This document shows positions 21,010 through 32,772 of a DNA stretch of 64,000 nucleotides, in pieces. Every line of letters starts with the position of its first letter. The first letter of the stretch is position 1. Source of the stretch: Amylostereum areolatum (Eukaryota; Basidiomycota; Agaricomycetes; Russulales; Stereaceae); the NCBI GenBank assembly GCA_012932865.1, contig SAXG01000020.1, positions 434,001 to 498,000 of the forward strand, read 5' to 3'. The notes beneath the pieces were generated by a model, which saw only the letters and a program-made list of their open reading frames with translations, did not search any database and had not been told where the DNA came from. A program made the position numbers and the translations under genes.

Positions 21010-21418
21010 TATCACGGATCATCTGTTTGCAGACCTCGTATATGTGACGTGTCACGGCACATGGTTTTCCTTCACATCACATGCTCCAACGACGTCATTG
21101 CCTGGACTTCTGAGTGGGGCTCCGCATCCTTATCTATAACATCATTGCTCTGGACTTCCGTCCTCCACCCCATGACTCCTTTCTTATTTTCCCCCCTGCT
21201 CGCACCACTATCGCATCACATTGCACCACCGTTCCCACTTGTATATAAGGACAGTGTTTTTCCTCCCTTTTCCCTAGACTGTCCATCTTGTCATAAGTAC
21301 TGTAGCACACGTTGCACTACCCTAGACTCGGCACTCTCGAATCCATTTGTTTCCCCTTGCTTCCCCTGTCGTTGCTACTTAGGTGGTTTCTTCGGTCTCA
21401 TAAACTGTGTTTCTGACA
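21010..21418 (+). repeat. 5' LTR of B'
   Basis: TATCACGG...TTTCTGACA, 409 bp; the first TG is mutated to TA. TATATAAGG at 21242-21250. The predicted RNA start TAGACTGTCCA (21275-21285) pairs with TGGACAGTCTA at 21421-21431 just inside the element. Confidence 0.85.
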
Positions 21419-22628
21419 CCTGGACAGTCTACCCCTATGCCTACCTTGCACCTCTCTCCCCATCTACCTCTGCCGTCTCTACGACATTAAAACCTCCCAC
21501 CACGGATCTCCCAAATGCACCAGTCTTCCTCCTGTTCAACGGAAAGCTAATCACCCCTCACAATGACGCACCACTCCCCTACCCTTGGTCCGATGCCATC
21601 ACTGTCAACTGCCTCATCCCCATGTAGAACCTCTGCAAGAAAGATCCCTGGACCGTGCACAGCCTCAACTTCTGCATCTTCGAGTGGAGGTGGCATAAGA
21701 ATCACGGTACTATCGTCCTCGCTCTATATGTTCAGATCACTACGTGCATCAACGTAGATCTCAAACACCTTGAGTTCACCCTCACGCCCCCACCTATCAC
21801 ACGTACCTCATCCAGAACGCCCCCAACCCAATCCTCCAGACCAGCTTCACCTCTGTCTCCCAGTTTAATCACTGGACCCCCAAATCTACCCCACCCCCAG
21901 ACCTTCATCCCACCATCAAGGGTAAGACCCTTCATTGCTGCCACCATGAACACCAGATCCGCCAGGCAGTAAAAGCTGGCTACCTCACCAAGAAACTCCT
22001 TGGCCGTCGCCCTGTCACGGTGGACTTTTTCTAGACCACCATCATGTCCCCCACAGTCCCTTGTTTCCCCACCCCGAACTTCCTCCCAGGTGTTTTTCGA
22101 GACTACTGTCCCAAAGAGTACTATATCCTCACCTCACAGCAAACTAAGGAATCTGTACGTTGGCAACACGACGAACCAGACCTGCAACATCAAGAGTGGT
22201 ACTTCAACGACCACAACGAACAACCCTATGTTGAAGAATCAGACTTTGTCGCTGCCGCAGACATTCTACAACACTTCTTGAACCCTCCCCCTACCAACTC
22301 GCCCCCACCCCGTCGACGTGCTGTAGTCAATGTCCCAGAAGGGATCAACTACAACGACACAACTAGGAAGTGGTACGCCTATAGACGGAACAAGAACAGA
22401 ACCCCAGGACAATCAGTAGTTAAGTGGCAGCCCACTTCATTCAGTCCCGTCCAAGATCACTAGTTGTGGCATCATAACCAGCAATTCCTCACCCCCGCCG
22501 ACTTCCTTGTCGCAAAACAAGTTGTGGACGAAGTTGAAGAAGCAGAAGAACACCGACAAGAAACCCTACGTCGCCTCAATCAAGAGCTCGCCCAATCTCT
22601 CACCATCCCCCTCCCCCCCCCCCGACAA
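21419..22628 (+). pseudogene. Pre-gag frame of B'
   Basis: Homologous to 13734-14941 of element B, for example YPWSDAITVNCL, RIFEWRWHK, YILTSQQTKESVRW and TPADFLVAKQV. The TAG matching 14327-14325 is kept at 22032-22034 (DFF then stop). Additional stops (for example CAG to TAG after NCLIPM, and TGG to TAG at 22461-22463) show decay. Unlike element B it contains several ATGs, some at sites where B has ACG. Confidence 0.6.
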
Positions 22629-23655
22629 AATGCCCGACACCAAATCCAAACCTGCCGTCTCCAAGTGGGAGATCGGCCCCAAGCCAAAGCCATTCAAAGG
22701 CAATAGATGCGACACTCTCTGGTTCTCCCTCAAGCTCCGTATGTTCCTGCGCGTTAACAAGGAAGCTTATGCCACAGACAACACCAAGATGATGCTCCTC
22801 CTCAGCTTGATGGAGGACGACATAGCAAAAGCCTGGGCCACACATCACCGCATGGAGCTTTTCGACGATGAAGACAAGAAGAAAGACTCCGAAGCTCTTG
22901 GCCTCAAGCCCCCGATGCTCCACTACAGCTCCTAAAAAGAGCTCTTCGAGAGGTTCGGTAAAGACTTTGTGCCCGTTGACCCAAAGATAGAGGCTCAGTG
23001 TAAGATCAACGAGCTCGCAATGACCACCCGGGACGTCACTGACTTTATCACCGAGTTTGAGATGCTGGCAACTATGTCAGGGTACGACGACAAGGCGCTA
23101 ATCCACTTTTTCAAGAAGGGACTTCAGCGTGACCTTGGCAAGCAGGTGGCCTGGTCATACCCATTCCCCACCAACCTTGCAGAGTAGAAAGAGCTTGCCC
23201 GCCACATCAACCACCAATGGCTGGAAGAGAACCCGGAGAGGAAGAGCAGTCAGTCCAAAGGGGCTGTCGCGCTCACCTCGAACGGTTCGACCAATGACTC
23301 CTCGTCGCGCCGAGTCGGCGCCTTCACCAACACCTCGACCCGCCCTGCAAAGCTGACGGACGACGAGCGCGCAAAGATGATGCGCGAAGGCAAGTGCTTC
23401 ATGTGTCGACAAGCCGGTCACGTCTCTCGCGACTGCCCCAACCGCGACTCGAGCGCGCGACGGGTGGGCGCAGTAGAGACTGGGTCCAAGGCCCCTCCCC
23501 TGCCGACGAACACGGCTCCGCCCACTGCGAAAGCAACCCCCGACCCGTCCAAGACCATCGCCGCGATCACTCGCCAGCTGAAAGATCTAGATGCGGAAGG
23601 TAAGGAGCAGGCAGTGGCACTGTTGAAGGATATCCTAGAGTCGCAGGATTTTTGA
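22629..23655 (+). pseudogene. gag: gag of B'
   Basis: Starts at an ATG (22629, MPDTKSKPAVSK). It follows the gag of element B to QDF-stop (23655), including the zinc knuckle CFMCRQAGHVSRDC. Internal stops lie at 22934-22936 (TAA; B has TAC) and 23186-23188 (TAG; B has TGG). The GGATTTTTGA gag/pol junction is conserved. Confidence 0.85.
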
Positions 23656-24311
23656 AACACCCCCCAGTCGCGTCGTCTGGCGGAGGCAAAGGACTTATAT
23701 CATCGGCATCTTACAATCACTTCTCTGTACTATCATCTATGACCTCATGTGAGCAATCGTATCCATTGTGTGTGCACCTCTCTACCATCACGAAGAATAG
23801 GCAGACACCCTCGATAACGCTCAAGGTCAAAATGATTGGATGAGTGACAGGCCGACAAATCGACGCAGATGCACTGCTTGACAGCGGTGCAGAAGGAATC
23901 ATCATCAACCAAAGCTTCGCTGAATGCAGGAAGCTGACTACAAGAAAACTAGAAAACCCGTTCCCTGTGCGTAACGTGGACGGCACCGAGAACATCATGG
24001 GCTGGGTGCATGATACGACGACCCAGCGGATCTGGATATACTTGCAAGACTCAAACGCATACCATGAGGAAGAAGCTGAGTTCTTCATCACTGACATCGG
24101 TGATCACGATATAATTCTTGGAACAGACTGGCTCGATGAGCACAACCCCACCATAGACTGGCAGCAAGATTGTGTTGACATGCTCTGCTGCCCTCCCTCC
24201 TGCACCCTCCCCAGACCGACTGTGACAAACCTTGCAACAAAGCTGCAAACACCATTGTTGACCCAATCACAGCAAAAGGTTCAAGTTGACGAGGCCCCTA
24301 AGGCACCTCTA

Positions 24312-24783
24312 TGTTGAACAGACTTATGCAAGTCAGGGAGACGCTCAGTCAAAGGGATACTTCGAGTTATGTATTATACCTTATGCAAGTCAGTGAGACA
24401 CTATAGTAAGGTATGTAAGCCAAAGAGAAATAGGTAGAAGGTATAAAGGATTGCTCACCTCAGTCGAAGGGATACTTCGAGTGAGGAGGCAGGACGAAAT
24501 ACGAGAGCCTTATATACCCAAACTGCTGTGCCATAAGAGCCAATCATAAAAGCCGTAAGAAAGTGGTGCCATAGTGTAGCATAATTAATCAGTGCCAAGA
24601 GTGCGCTCAGTCATCCACCACAGCTTTCATGTGAAAGTGTACAGTAAGAATCACATGCTCCGCATAGCCTCGCACAGCCGATTCCATATTGTTCCGGTTC
24701 TTCCCAGAATCTTCCGTTCCTTTCCGTCACATATTACATAATGTAGTTGAAGCTAGAGATCGTCCGCATTACTATCTTCAACA
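24312..24783 (-). repeat. Solo LTR, family E
   Basis: 472 bp, TGTTGAACAG...ATCTTCAACA, flanked by target duplication CTCTA (24307-24311 and 24784-24788). Element B has uninterrupted CCTCTAGTCCTGG here. A TATATAAGG on the minus strand near 24510-24518 suggests minus orientation. I saw no second copy in the window. Its TGTTGAA/TTCAACA ends resemble those of LTR family D. Confidence 0.85.
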
Positions 24784-25086
24784 CTCTAGTCCTGGACAAC
24801 CCCTTCCCAGAACCAACCTATGTCTCCTGGGCTCCAATTCCTACATATGTCATTCTTGCTCGCAGAGTTAAAGGTGTTTGCATCTGCACATTCCATCTCT
24901 CACCTCTACCTGCCCAGCTTTTCACTAAGACAACGACAAATGACCCAGAGTCTCCCAAGACTGGGAGATCAATGGCCTACATTACACTGGGATCCTCCCT
25001 GAAGCTAACAGCCCCAACCCAGAGGCAGTACCAATCTGCGCGGGCTTCACCAAGGTGCAAGAACTCGCAGAGCACTCAAAGGAAAA

Positions 25087-25540
25087 TGTTGAAGTCGCAG
25101 TTGAAGGGGCTAGCCAACTAGCTAGGGACGCTCAGAACTGACACAAACAGTGGATTGCTGCAGCACAGAATGAGCGACTGAGAAACAAGACAGAAACAAG
25201 CAAAGGGCATACCTACAGCACAGAATGAGCGACTGAGGAGGAGCAGACGCGTGTGGCTGCAGGTAGAGGCCACGGAGCGTGGGAGGAAAACTCGGAATAA
25301 GCCGAGAATCGACCAAAAGTGGTAACTAACTCGAAAACTGAGGCTAGATAAGCTAGCTCAGGCTGAACTACAGTAAGTACAGTACAAATGGGTACAGTAG
25401 GTGAAAGTGGAGAGGGTATGTGAGGGCATAGACGCGGAATGAGACGATAAGAGGGTGAATGGAGCGGAATAGAAGCAAATAGAAGGGAGATAGAACAGAA
25501 TAAAGGCGTAGAAATCAGACATAAATGAATATCTTCAACA
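25087..25540 (-). repeat. Solo LTR, family D (copia type)
   Basis: 454 bp, TGTTGAAGTCGCAG...ATCTTCAACA, the reverse of the copia LTR at 42044-42494. Target duplication GAAAA (25082-25086 and 25541-25545). Element B has uninterrupted AAAGGAAAATGCACG at this site. Confidence 0.9.
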
Positions 25541-27231
25541 GAAAATGCACGCCCGCAAACCTTTGAAGACTTGGTTCCCCCTCCATACCGTAACTTTGCA
25601 CCTGTATTCGACAAGAAAACTTCTGAACGACTACCTGACCAACGACCATGGGATCATGCCATTGACATGAATGACAGCTTCGAACCCAAGCCCTGCAAGA
25701 TCTATCCACTCTCCCCCTCCAAGCATATCGAGCTCGATACCTTCCTCAACGACCACCTGAAGAAGGGCTACATTCACCCGTCAAAGTCACCTCAGGTGAG
25801 TCCATTCTTCTTTGTCAAGAAAAAGGATAGAAAGCTGTGACCCATACAGGATTACTGAGAGCTGAACAAGGGCACCGTCAAGAACAAGTACCCCTTACCA
25901 CTGATTTCAGAGATTGTCGACTGCCTCAAGAGTACAAAGATCTTCTCAAAAATGGATATCTGCTGGGGGTACAACAATGTCTGCATCAAGGAAGGCGACG
26001 AGTGGAAGGCTGCATTCAAGACAAATTGTGGCCTCTTCGAACCTATGGTGATGTTCTTTGGCCTTATGAACTCCCCTGCGACATTCCAGGCAATGATGGA
26101 CACACTTTTCAAGGATCTCATCAACTCAGGCAGAGTCATCATCTACATGGATGACATCCTTGTATTCACTCAAATCATGGAAGAACATTGTGTCATAGTA
26201 CGACAGGTTCTGCAATGCCTTGCAAGACAATGACCTATTTCTCAAACTGGAGAAATGTGTCTTTGAGCAAGACTCCGTTGAATACCTTGGGCTCATCATC
26301 TCGCACGACAAGATCACAATGGACCCAGTCAAAGTAGCGGGTATCCAGAACTGGCCAACACCTCGAACGGTGAAGAACGTGCAATCCTTTCTCGGCTTTG
26401 GTAACTTCTACTGACACTTCATCAAAGACTTCTCCAAGGTTGCACAACCTCTGTTTGACTTGAAAAGAAGGACTGCACATGGAGTTGGTCGACGGACTGT
26501 CAGACTGCATTTGATGCGCTGAAAGCTGCGTTCACCTCCTCCCCTATCCTAGTCATGCCTGACCCAAAGAAGCCCTACCTCGTTGAAGTTGACACCCTGG
26601 ACTTTGCCACAGGAGGTATACTCTCTCAGAAAGGTGACGACAGCCACTGGCATCCGGTGGCATATCTGTCTAAGGCCTTATCAGAACCGCAACACAACTA
26701 CGACATCTACAACAAAAGAACCGCTCGTGATCATACACGCACTCGAAGCCTGGTGCCACTATCTTGAAGGAGCCCCCGACACTGTTGAAATCTAGATGTA
26801 TCACAAGAACCTGGAGCACTTCAAGACGGCACAGAAGCTGAGCCACAGACAGGCACATTGGGCCCTTTTCCTCACTCAATTTGACTTCTCGCTCATTCAC
26901 AAACCAGGAGTATCCCATTGCCTGGAGCCAATGACCCGATGACCTGATCACAAATACAGCGTTGAGAATGACAACAAGGAGTGTGTTTTGCTCAAATCCC
27001 AAATACTTCCAGATACGCTCAACGAGGCTAGGAGCCTGTAACCTCCCTCAGCAATGTTAAACTCTGACAATGGATCCATAACTGCAAGACTAAGGATATC
27101 GAGGTCATTCAGCTCTGGATGCCATTCTACGGAACGGGCCACGTACACTTGTCAAAAACCTCCAAGAGTGAAACTACAAAGAAGGCCTGGTCCTGCTCAG
27201 AGGAAAGGTATACGTCCCCACAGATGACGAG

Positions 27232-27604
27232 TGTCACAGATCGCCTCAATCTTTTCCCTTTTCGTTGCATCGCGTTCAGTCATATGATTATATTTCCCAT
27301 TACATGATGTCGTCAGCCTGACTCCTCTTATCTTTCCATCTATGACATCATCGCTCCGGACCACGTCCTTCCCCTTCCTTTTCCTTATTGTTCTCTCCCG
27401 CTCGCACCATTCTTGCATTATCGATCCTGTACATATATAAGGCTCTCCTCTGCGCCCCTTTTCCTTAGATCGTCCTCTTCGTTCCCCACGTACTGCTTCG
27501 GCCCTACGCCTGGACTTGGACCCTCTCCTGTCAATCCATCCTCTTTTCTCTCTCTCTTTGGGTGACTTGGGTGATCTGCCAGCCGCTGGACCTGATCTCT
27601 AACA
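27232..27604 (+). repeat. Solo LTR, family A
   Basis: 373 bp, TGTCACAG...TCTCTAACA, opposite in orientation to 270-641. Target duplication ACGAG (27227-27231 and 27605-27609). Element B reads GATGACGAGTTGCG without interruption. TATATAAGG lies near 27436-27444. Confidence 0.9.
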
Positions 27605-28386
27605 ACGAGTTGCGACACGACGTTGTCAAAATGTACCATGAATTGCCCCTGGCTAGATACCCTGGTCGCTTCAAGACCTACGCACTCGTGAGTCATGAAT
27701 ATTGGTGGCCTGGCATGTCTGTCTTCGTCCGCGACTTTGTAGCAGGATGCGCAACCTGCCAGTTGACGAAGATGCAGAGCAGCCAACCCCATGTTGACAT
27801 GATCCCGAATGAAGTACCCGATCAACTGTTCAGTGTCATCTCTACTAACTTTATTGTTAAGCTCCTAGACTGCGAAGGCTATAATGCCATCATAGTCATA
27901 GTCAATCATCTTACCAAGATGGTGGTTACCACCCCATGCACGACAAAGATCACCAGTGATGGCACAGCCGGCATCCTCTTTAACAAGGTATATTAACACT
28001 ACAGCTTAGCAGACAAGATCATCTCGGATCATGGACCCCAATTCACTGGACAGGTGATGCGTACACTCAACGAGAAGCTCGGGATCAAGTCTGCCCTCAG
28101 CACGGCGTATCACCCACAGACAGATGGCCAGACTGAATGCGAGAATCAGAACCTTGAGCAGTTCCTGTGGGTGTTCTGCAACTACCGTCAAGACGACTAG
28201 GTGAAGTGGTTGCCCTTCTTCGAGTTTTCTCACAACTCTTGCACCCATGCAGCTACTGGAAAGGCTTCCTTCAAAGTCCTCTACAGTTTCCTCCCCAAGA
28301 TATACCCATCCGTAAACCCGTCCTCAAAGGTCTCTACAGTTGAAGAACACCTCCGTCAACTTGAAGAAGTCTGACAGGAGATCAAG

Positions 28387-29691
28387 CCCAGTGAAAAGTC
28401 GGTCGATAGATTAGGATAGGATACAATACAAAATAATACAAAATGATAGGGTTCAATATGTTTGAAGAAATAAGCAACGCAACGGATAGGAGCAGATAAG
28501 GACGGATAGAAACTGATACAACCCTATTTTGGGACTATGCTTGCTCGATGCCAAGTCTTCATTGAGCCTTCCTCGAGCTTCCCTCTGCATGGTATCACTC
28601 TTTTTATTATCACTGGAATAAGCAGTCGAAGATTCCAATGACTTTGAGCGGCTCGACCCTCCCGTTATTCCCTAGACACTATTTTTCTATCTACAGCCAA
28701 CTTCATGCACACCGAGTCCTTTGTGTATGCTTGTGTACACTGCCCTCACCTTTCTCTCTGTGTATTCTGAGTCCTCCCTTCTCTCTCACACCACCACCTG
28801 TCCCTCCCACTTGTATCCTTTCCCTCATTCGCCTCTACACCCGCAACATCCTCATCCTTGTCCACCACGTCCGTACCCCCACAACTGACATCAAGCACCA
28901 GCCACCACTGCATCAATGTCGTGTTGAGCGCCAGGGGGATATGACGGTGACAATACAGACTTGCAAGGTATGTGCCCCATGTTGCTTAGCCTCTGTTCCC
29001 TCCGTTCCCTTGCGCTCTTTATAGAGCTTTGGTATGTCAATTCTGTGCATCCCATCACACCCACACTAATATATGTTTCAGCCCCCGGTACTGGTTCACA
29101 TATATGCCCGGCATCCACGTGCGGCCCTCTCCAGGAAGGGATGCTTGCTGGCACTCGTGCTTTCACTCGCGCGTTTCAGCGCCCAAGATGTCTAGGTAGT
29201 GGCTGATGTCGAGGTTGTCCGGGTTGCGGTCATCGTTGAGGACAACAAGCACACACACTCCACCCCGCTTTGCCCCTGCCATATTCCCATTGATATACGC
29301 ATGCTCCCCTCCCCCCGATATGTGTACATATGTAGTCTATATAAATCATAATAAATTTATCTCTTTTCACATAATCACGAAAGAAAGGAAGAGGAGCCCA
29401 GAAATGGGCCAAAGAACCGTGACCAGCATCCACTGCCGAGCTTCTGAAATCACCGTGCTAGGCACATTTCCGATACATAAGGATACATAAGGATAGGGAG
29501 GGGTAGAATAACGATACAATGGTATATGCAGGTCCGATACATCCAGATACAACGGATACAATGGCAACATTCTAGATACGAAGAGATACGAACGGGGTCA
29601 GGCTGCTAACACAAATCGTATCTATCTGTATTGGTTTGTATTGTATTGTATCTTGATTGTATCCTATCCTATCGACCGACTTTTCACTGGG
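28387..29691. mobile_element. TIR transposon 1 (non-autonomous, unknown superfamily)
   Basis: 1305 bp with near-perfect terminal inverted repeats CCCAGTGAAAAGTCGGTCGA at both ends. Many subterminal GATAC/GTATC words occur just inside (for example 28418-28450 and 29605-29670). Flanked by GATCAAG (28380-28386) and AATCAAG (29692-29698), a 7-bp duplication with one change. The interior holds short open frames and an intron-like GTATGT...TTTCAG near 28970-29083 but no recognisable transposase. Confidence 0.75.
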
Positions 29692-29698
29692 AATCAAG

Positions 29699-31043
29699 CC
29701 CAGTCAAAAGTCACTCGATAGGATCCGATACGAGGGAGGATACATACCGATACATAGCGATACAAATGACTTTAGACGCCCAACCCGTTCGTATCTTAAT
29801 TGTTGCCATTTTAGTGGCATCCTATCCGTTTGTATTGAGCTTCCGTCCAATACAATCTGATATTCTAACTATCCTATCCTTTTGTATCCGACCTTTTCGA
29901 CCTAGGTTTGCTATTATTGGGCTTAGGTGTGCATGCCAGCAGTAGTTTCTGCCCCTTTTGGTTGCTTTTCGGATTCTTTGCCACTGCTTTTGGTCCTTTC
30001 TTTCAGCTCTTTCGAGTGAGATTTATATTATCATTTAATATGCTACATATTTGGTCTATTGGCACAGGGTGCGACAAGCATGGGGAAAAGATGTATGACA
30101 GTGTAGGTATAGGGGGGTGCAAGTGTGGTAGGGAAGAGAAGCTAGGTGGAGATGTGGCCAGCGTAGGAACATCGTGCTACACAGCGAGAATGGGCATACC
30201 ATGCGTGCTGGCAAGAGCGCGAGGAACTTAAACATGCCACGGATGTCGTGCAAGCATGTCTGCGGAACATCCGCATCAGGAGCGGGAGGACGTGGGGGTA
30301 CAGCAGCAGCTGCAGCTGTGGCATTGGCACACCCTTGAGTCTCCGAGTGTACCTTCAGAGCGCAAGCACACGGATGTGTGCAGGAAGATGGAGGGGGAGA
30401 GGAGGGTTAGGTGGAGGTGGGATGAAGACAAGACAAGACAAGACACACCTTGGGGAACATAATGTCCTCCGGTTTCTCTGTGATACAAGGCGGTGGAGGC
30501 TGGAGCACGCCAGATGTTGCAACGGTGTTGATGACAGACTACAGTGAATACACTGAGCAGTGTGACGGTGGTGGTGGTGGGCGTGCGGGGGCAATGATAT
30601 GAAGCTGAATGTTGCATGTATGAGGAAGTCAGAAACACAAAGAGAGGAGAGCAATGTGGTGGGTGGAGTGAAGGAGGAAGGCAACAGAGTCAAAGAGGGT
30701 AGCGCAAGAGAGCACGAGGGATGCGTACACAAGAGTACACAAAGGGCAGCTTGACAACAAAATGAATAAGTGGAATGAACCCTTATTTACTCGAGAGTCT
30801 AAGTCGTCGACCGTCGCACATCGAGACATCGATCGTCCACTTGCTTAGTCGGAGCAAACAAGAATGAAAATGATGGAAAGATGAAGCAAAGATGAAGTGT
30901 ATCTATCTGTATCTGTTTGTATCTGTCTGTATCATATTTGTATCAGCTCATTCGACCGATTTCTCGATCGTATTGTATTGTATTGTACTGTATCAGTCTG
31001 TATCGTGTTTGTATCCGATTCTATTGAGCGACTTTTGACTGGG
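29699..31043. mobile_element. TIR transposon 2, same TIR family, different interior
   Basis: 1345 bp, CCCAGTCAAAAGTCACTCGA to the reverse of CCCAGTCAAAAGTCGCTCAA. The left copy AATCAAG is shared with transposon 1 and the right flank is GATCAAG (31044-31050). Subterminal GTATC/GATAC arrays lie at 29725-29770 and 30897-31020. The interior (about 29900-30850) looks unrelated to that of transposon 1. No transposase was recognised. Confidence 0.75.
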
Positions 31044-31657
31044 GATCAAGGCCAGCCTCGCCCTCACATCGGACTTGATGAAGCACTACAATGGCGACAT
31101 GGTCAGCAAATCAACGCAGTTTGCCGTCAGAGACAAAGTATGTCTAGAAGGCAAGAATCTGAAGATGGCAAGACTGAAAGCTAAGCTCACCGCTAAACAA
31201 TTTGGACCCTTCAAGATCATTGACGTTGTCAGCCCAGTCAACTACCGCTTGAAGCTGCCAAAGATGTGGCAAATCCATCCAGTCTTCCATGCCTTGTTGC
31301 TCACCGTGTACAAGGAGACAACTGCTCACGGGCCAAACTACAAACAGCCACCACCTGACCTCATTGACAATGAAGAAGAATACAACATTGAAGACATTGT
31401 CGACTCTAAGCCAACCCATAACAAGAAAGGTATTCAGTACCTCGTCAAGTGGGCCGGCTATCCCAACTCCGAAAACACCTGGCTCTCATGTTCGTCACTC
31501 TCAAAGGTTACCGACATGATTGACACCTTCCACAAGCGTCATCTAAATGCGCCCCGTCCCGTGCGTTCCCTCGGCATCTCCTTTGACAATTTTCTCATAT
31601 CTATCCTTGCAGACGACATCACACTCCAGGCGAAAGCATGTCTTAAAGGGGGAGTAA

Positions 31658-32080
31658 TGTCACGGATTGCTCCATTTCTCTCTTCGTTTGCAGATCCCAT
31701 ACATGTGACGTGTCACAGCACATGACTTTCTCTTGCATCACATGCTCTAACAACATCATTGCCCGGGCTTCCGAGCGGGGCTCCACCTCCTTATCTATGA
31801 CATCATCGCTCTAGACTTCCCTCTTCTGCGCCATGACTCCTCCCTTATTGTTTCCTCCTGTTCGCACCACCATTGCACCGTATTGCATCATCATTCTCAC
31901 CTGTATATAAGGACAGTGTTTCTCTTCCCTTTTCCCTAGACTGTCCATCTCATCATACGGTACTGTAGCTCGCGTTGCACTATCCTAGACCCGGCACTCT
32001 CAAATCTGTTTGTTTCCTTCACTCCTCCCATCGTTGCGACTTAGGTGGTTCCTTCGGTCTCATAAACTATGTTTCTGACA
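31658..32080 (+). repeat. 3' LTR of B'
   Basis: 423 bp, TGTCACGG...TTCTGACA, preceded by purine tract AAAGGGGGAGTAA (31645-31657). Diverged from the 5' LTR by many transitions and small indels. Confidence 0.9.
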
Positions 32081-32219
32081 GCGCAAGTGAGACTGGCATT
32101 TCATGAGTAGATACAAAATGGCATACTGCGGTGTTTCTGGATGTTCTGCTCACCTTGTCGCAATGTTTTTTTTTGTGACCGATCCTTGGCTTTGTGCTCG
32201 TCCAAAGCCTGAAAATTTG

Positions 32220-32555
32220 TTAAAGCGTAAGTGTTAGGAGCCTGGCAATGAAGAGGAGGTGCACCCTTCGAAGCTTAGGGTTTTCACGGGAACACAGTGC
32301 TTCATCTTCTTTGTTGTCTTTCATACTCTTGAATGGACACAAGTGTTCGAGTTGATTGGAAGCAGGACACTTTGAGCTTTTCCTCTGCACTTGAGATGGG
32401 CCAAAGACAAATACTGGGTCTTCGAGGGTGTGAGAAGACGACAGTGAAGCACTGGCTATCATCACAGGAAGGTTGTTGGGTGCTAGCACGCCAGTGTCCT
32501 CAGACATGGTGGCAGACATGGAGAGACATGTGTTGAGAGCATCCATGAGAGTCAA
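32220..32555 (-). CDS. Hypothetical exon, unrecognised
   Basis: A 111-codon minus-strand frame (MTLMDALNTCLSMSATMSED...) with ordinary amino-acid composition. It has no recognised domain and no second exon that I can place. It could be chance. Listed because 32081-34200 otherwise holds nothing I recognise. Confidence 0.15.
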   Translation of the reverse strand: MTLMDALNTCLSMSATMSEDTGVLAPNNLPVMIASASLSSSHTLEDPVFVFGPSQVQRKSSKCPASNQLEHLCPFKSMKDNKEDEALCSRENPKLRRVHLLFIARLLTLTL

Positions 32556-32772
32556 TAGTCAGATTTTGAGTGTTGCATTACTGTCCTCTGAGTAATGCAA
32601 CATGGGATACTTAGGGATAATAGAAAGGTTGTTCGAGGATATAGATGCAGTAGATAGATAGTACAGGGGAGGGTACCTGGAGGGTACTGAGGTGCTACCC
32701 AGTGATTGGTCTCTTACTAGATCCGGTTACCGATTATATGGCTACCCAAAGCGGTTGCCACCCCGCATTTTT

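Larger units (their letters stand above)
23656..31657 (+). pseudogene. pol: pol of B', broken by stops and insertions
   Basis: Protease (LLDSGAEGIIINQSF, near 23880) to about 24311. RT with YMDD near 26145 ([11 protein letters not shown]), RNase H near 26560-26760, integrase 27605-28379, integrase C-terminus and chromodomain 31075-31725 (YLVKWAGYPNSENTW). Stops replace Arg or Trp codons of element B (for example CGA to TGA near 25856 and 26412). Four insertions interrupt it; joining the flanks at each target duplication restores the alignment to element B. Confidence 0.85.
21010..32080 (+). mobile_element. Old Ty3/gypsy element B', heavily nested
   Basis: Plus-strand relative of element B with LTRs at 21010-21418 and 31658-32080 and collinear leader, gag and pol. 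It carries solo LTRs at 24312, 25087 and 27232 and two TIR transposons (28387-31043), all with target duplications. No duplication is visible at its own ends (21005-21009 against 32081-32085). Many in-frame stops arise where element B has CGA, CGG, TGG or CAG, consistent with C-to-T and G-to-A decay. Confidence 0.85.

Noticed and set aside
28960..29210. KDZ CxC1-like domain inside TIR transposon 1
   Set aside because: A weak resemblance exists after splicing near 28970-29083, but no Cys pattern or long frame supports it.
30426..30446. GACAA microsatellite as a regulatory site
   Set aside because: Only about three to four units; nothing else supports a function.
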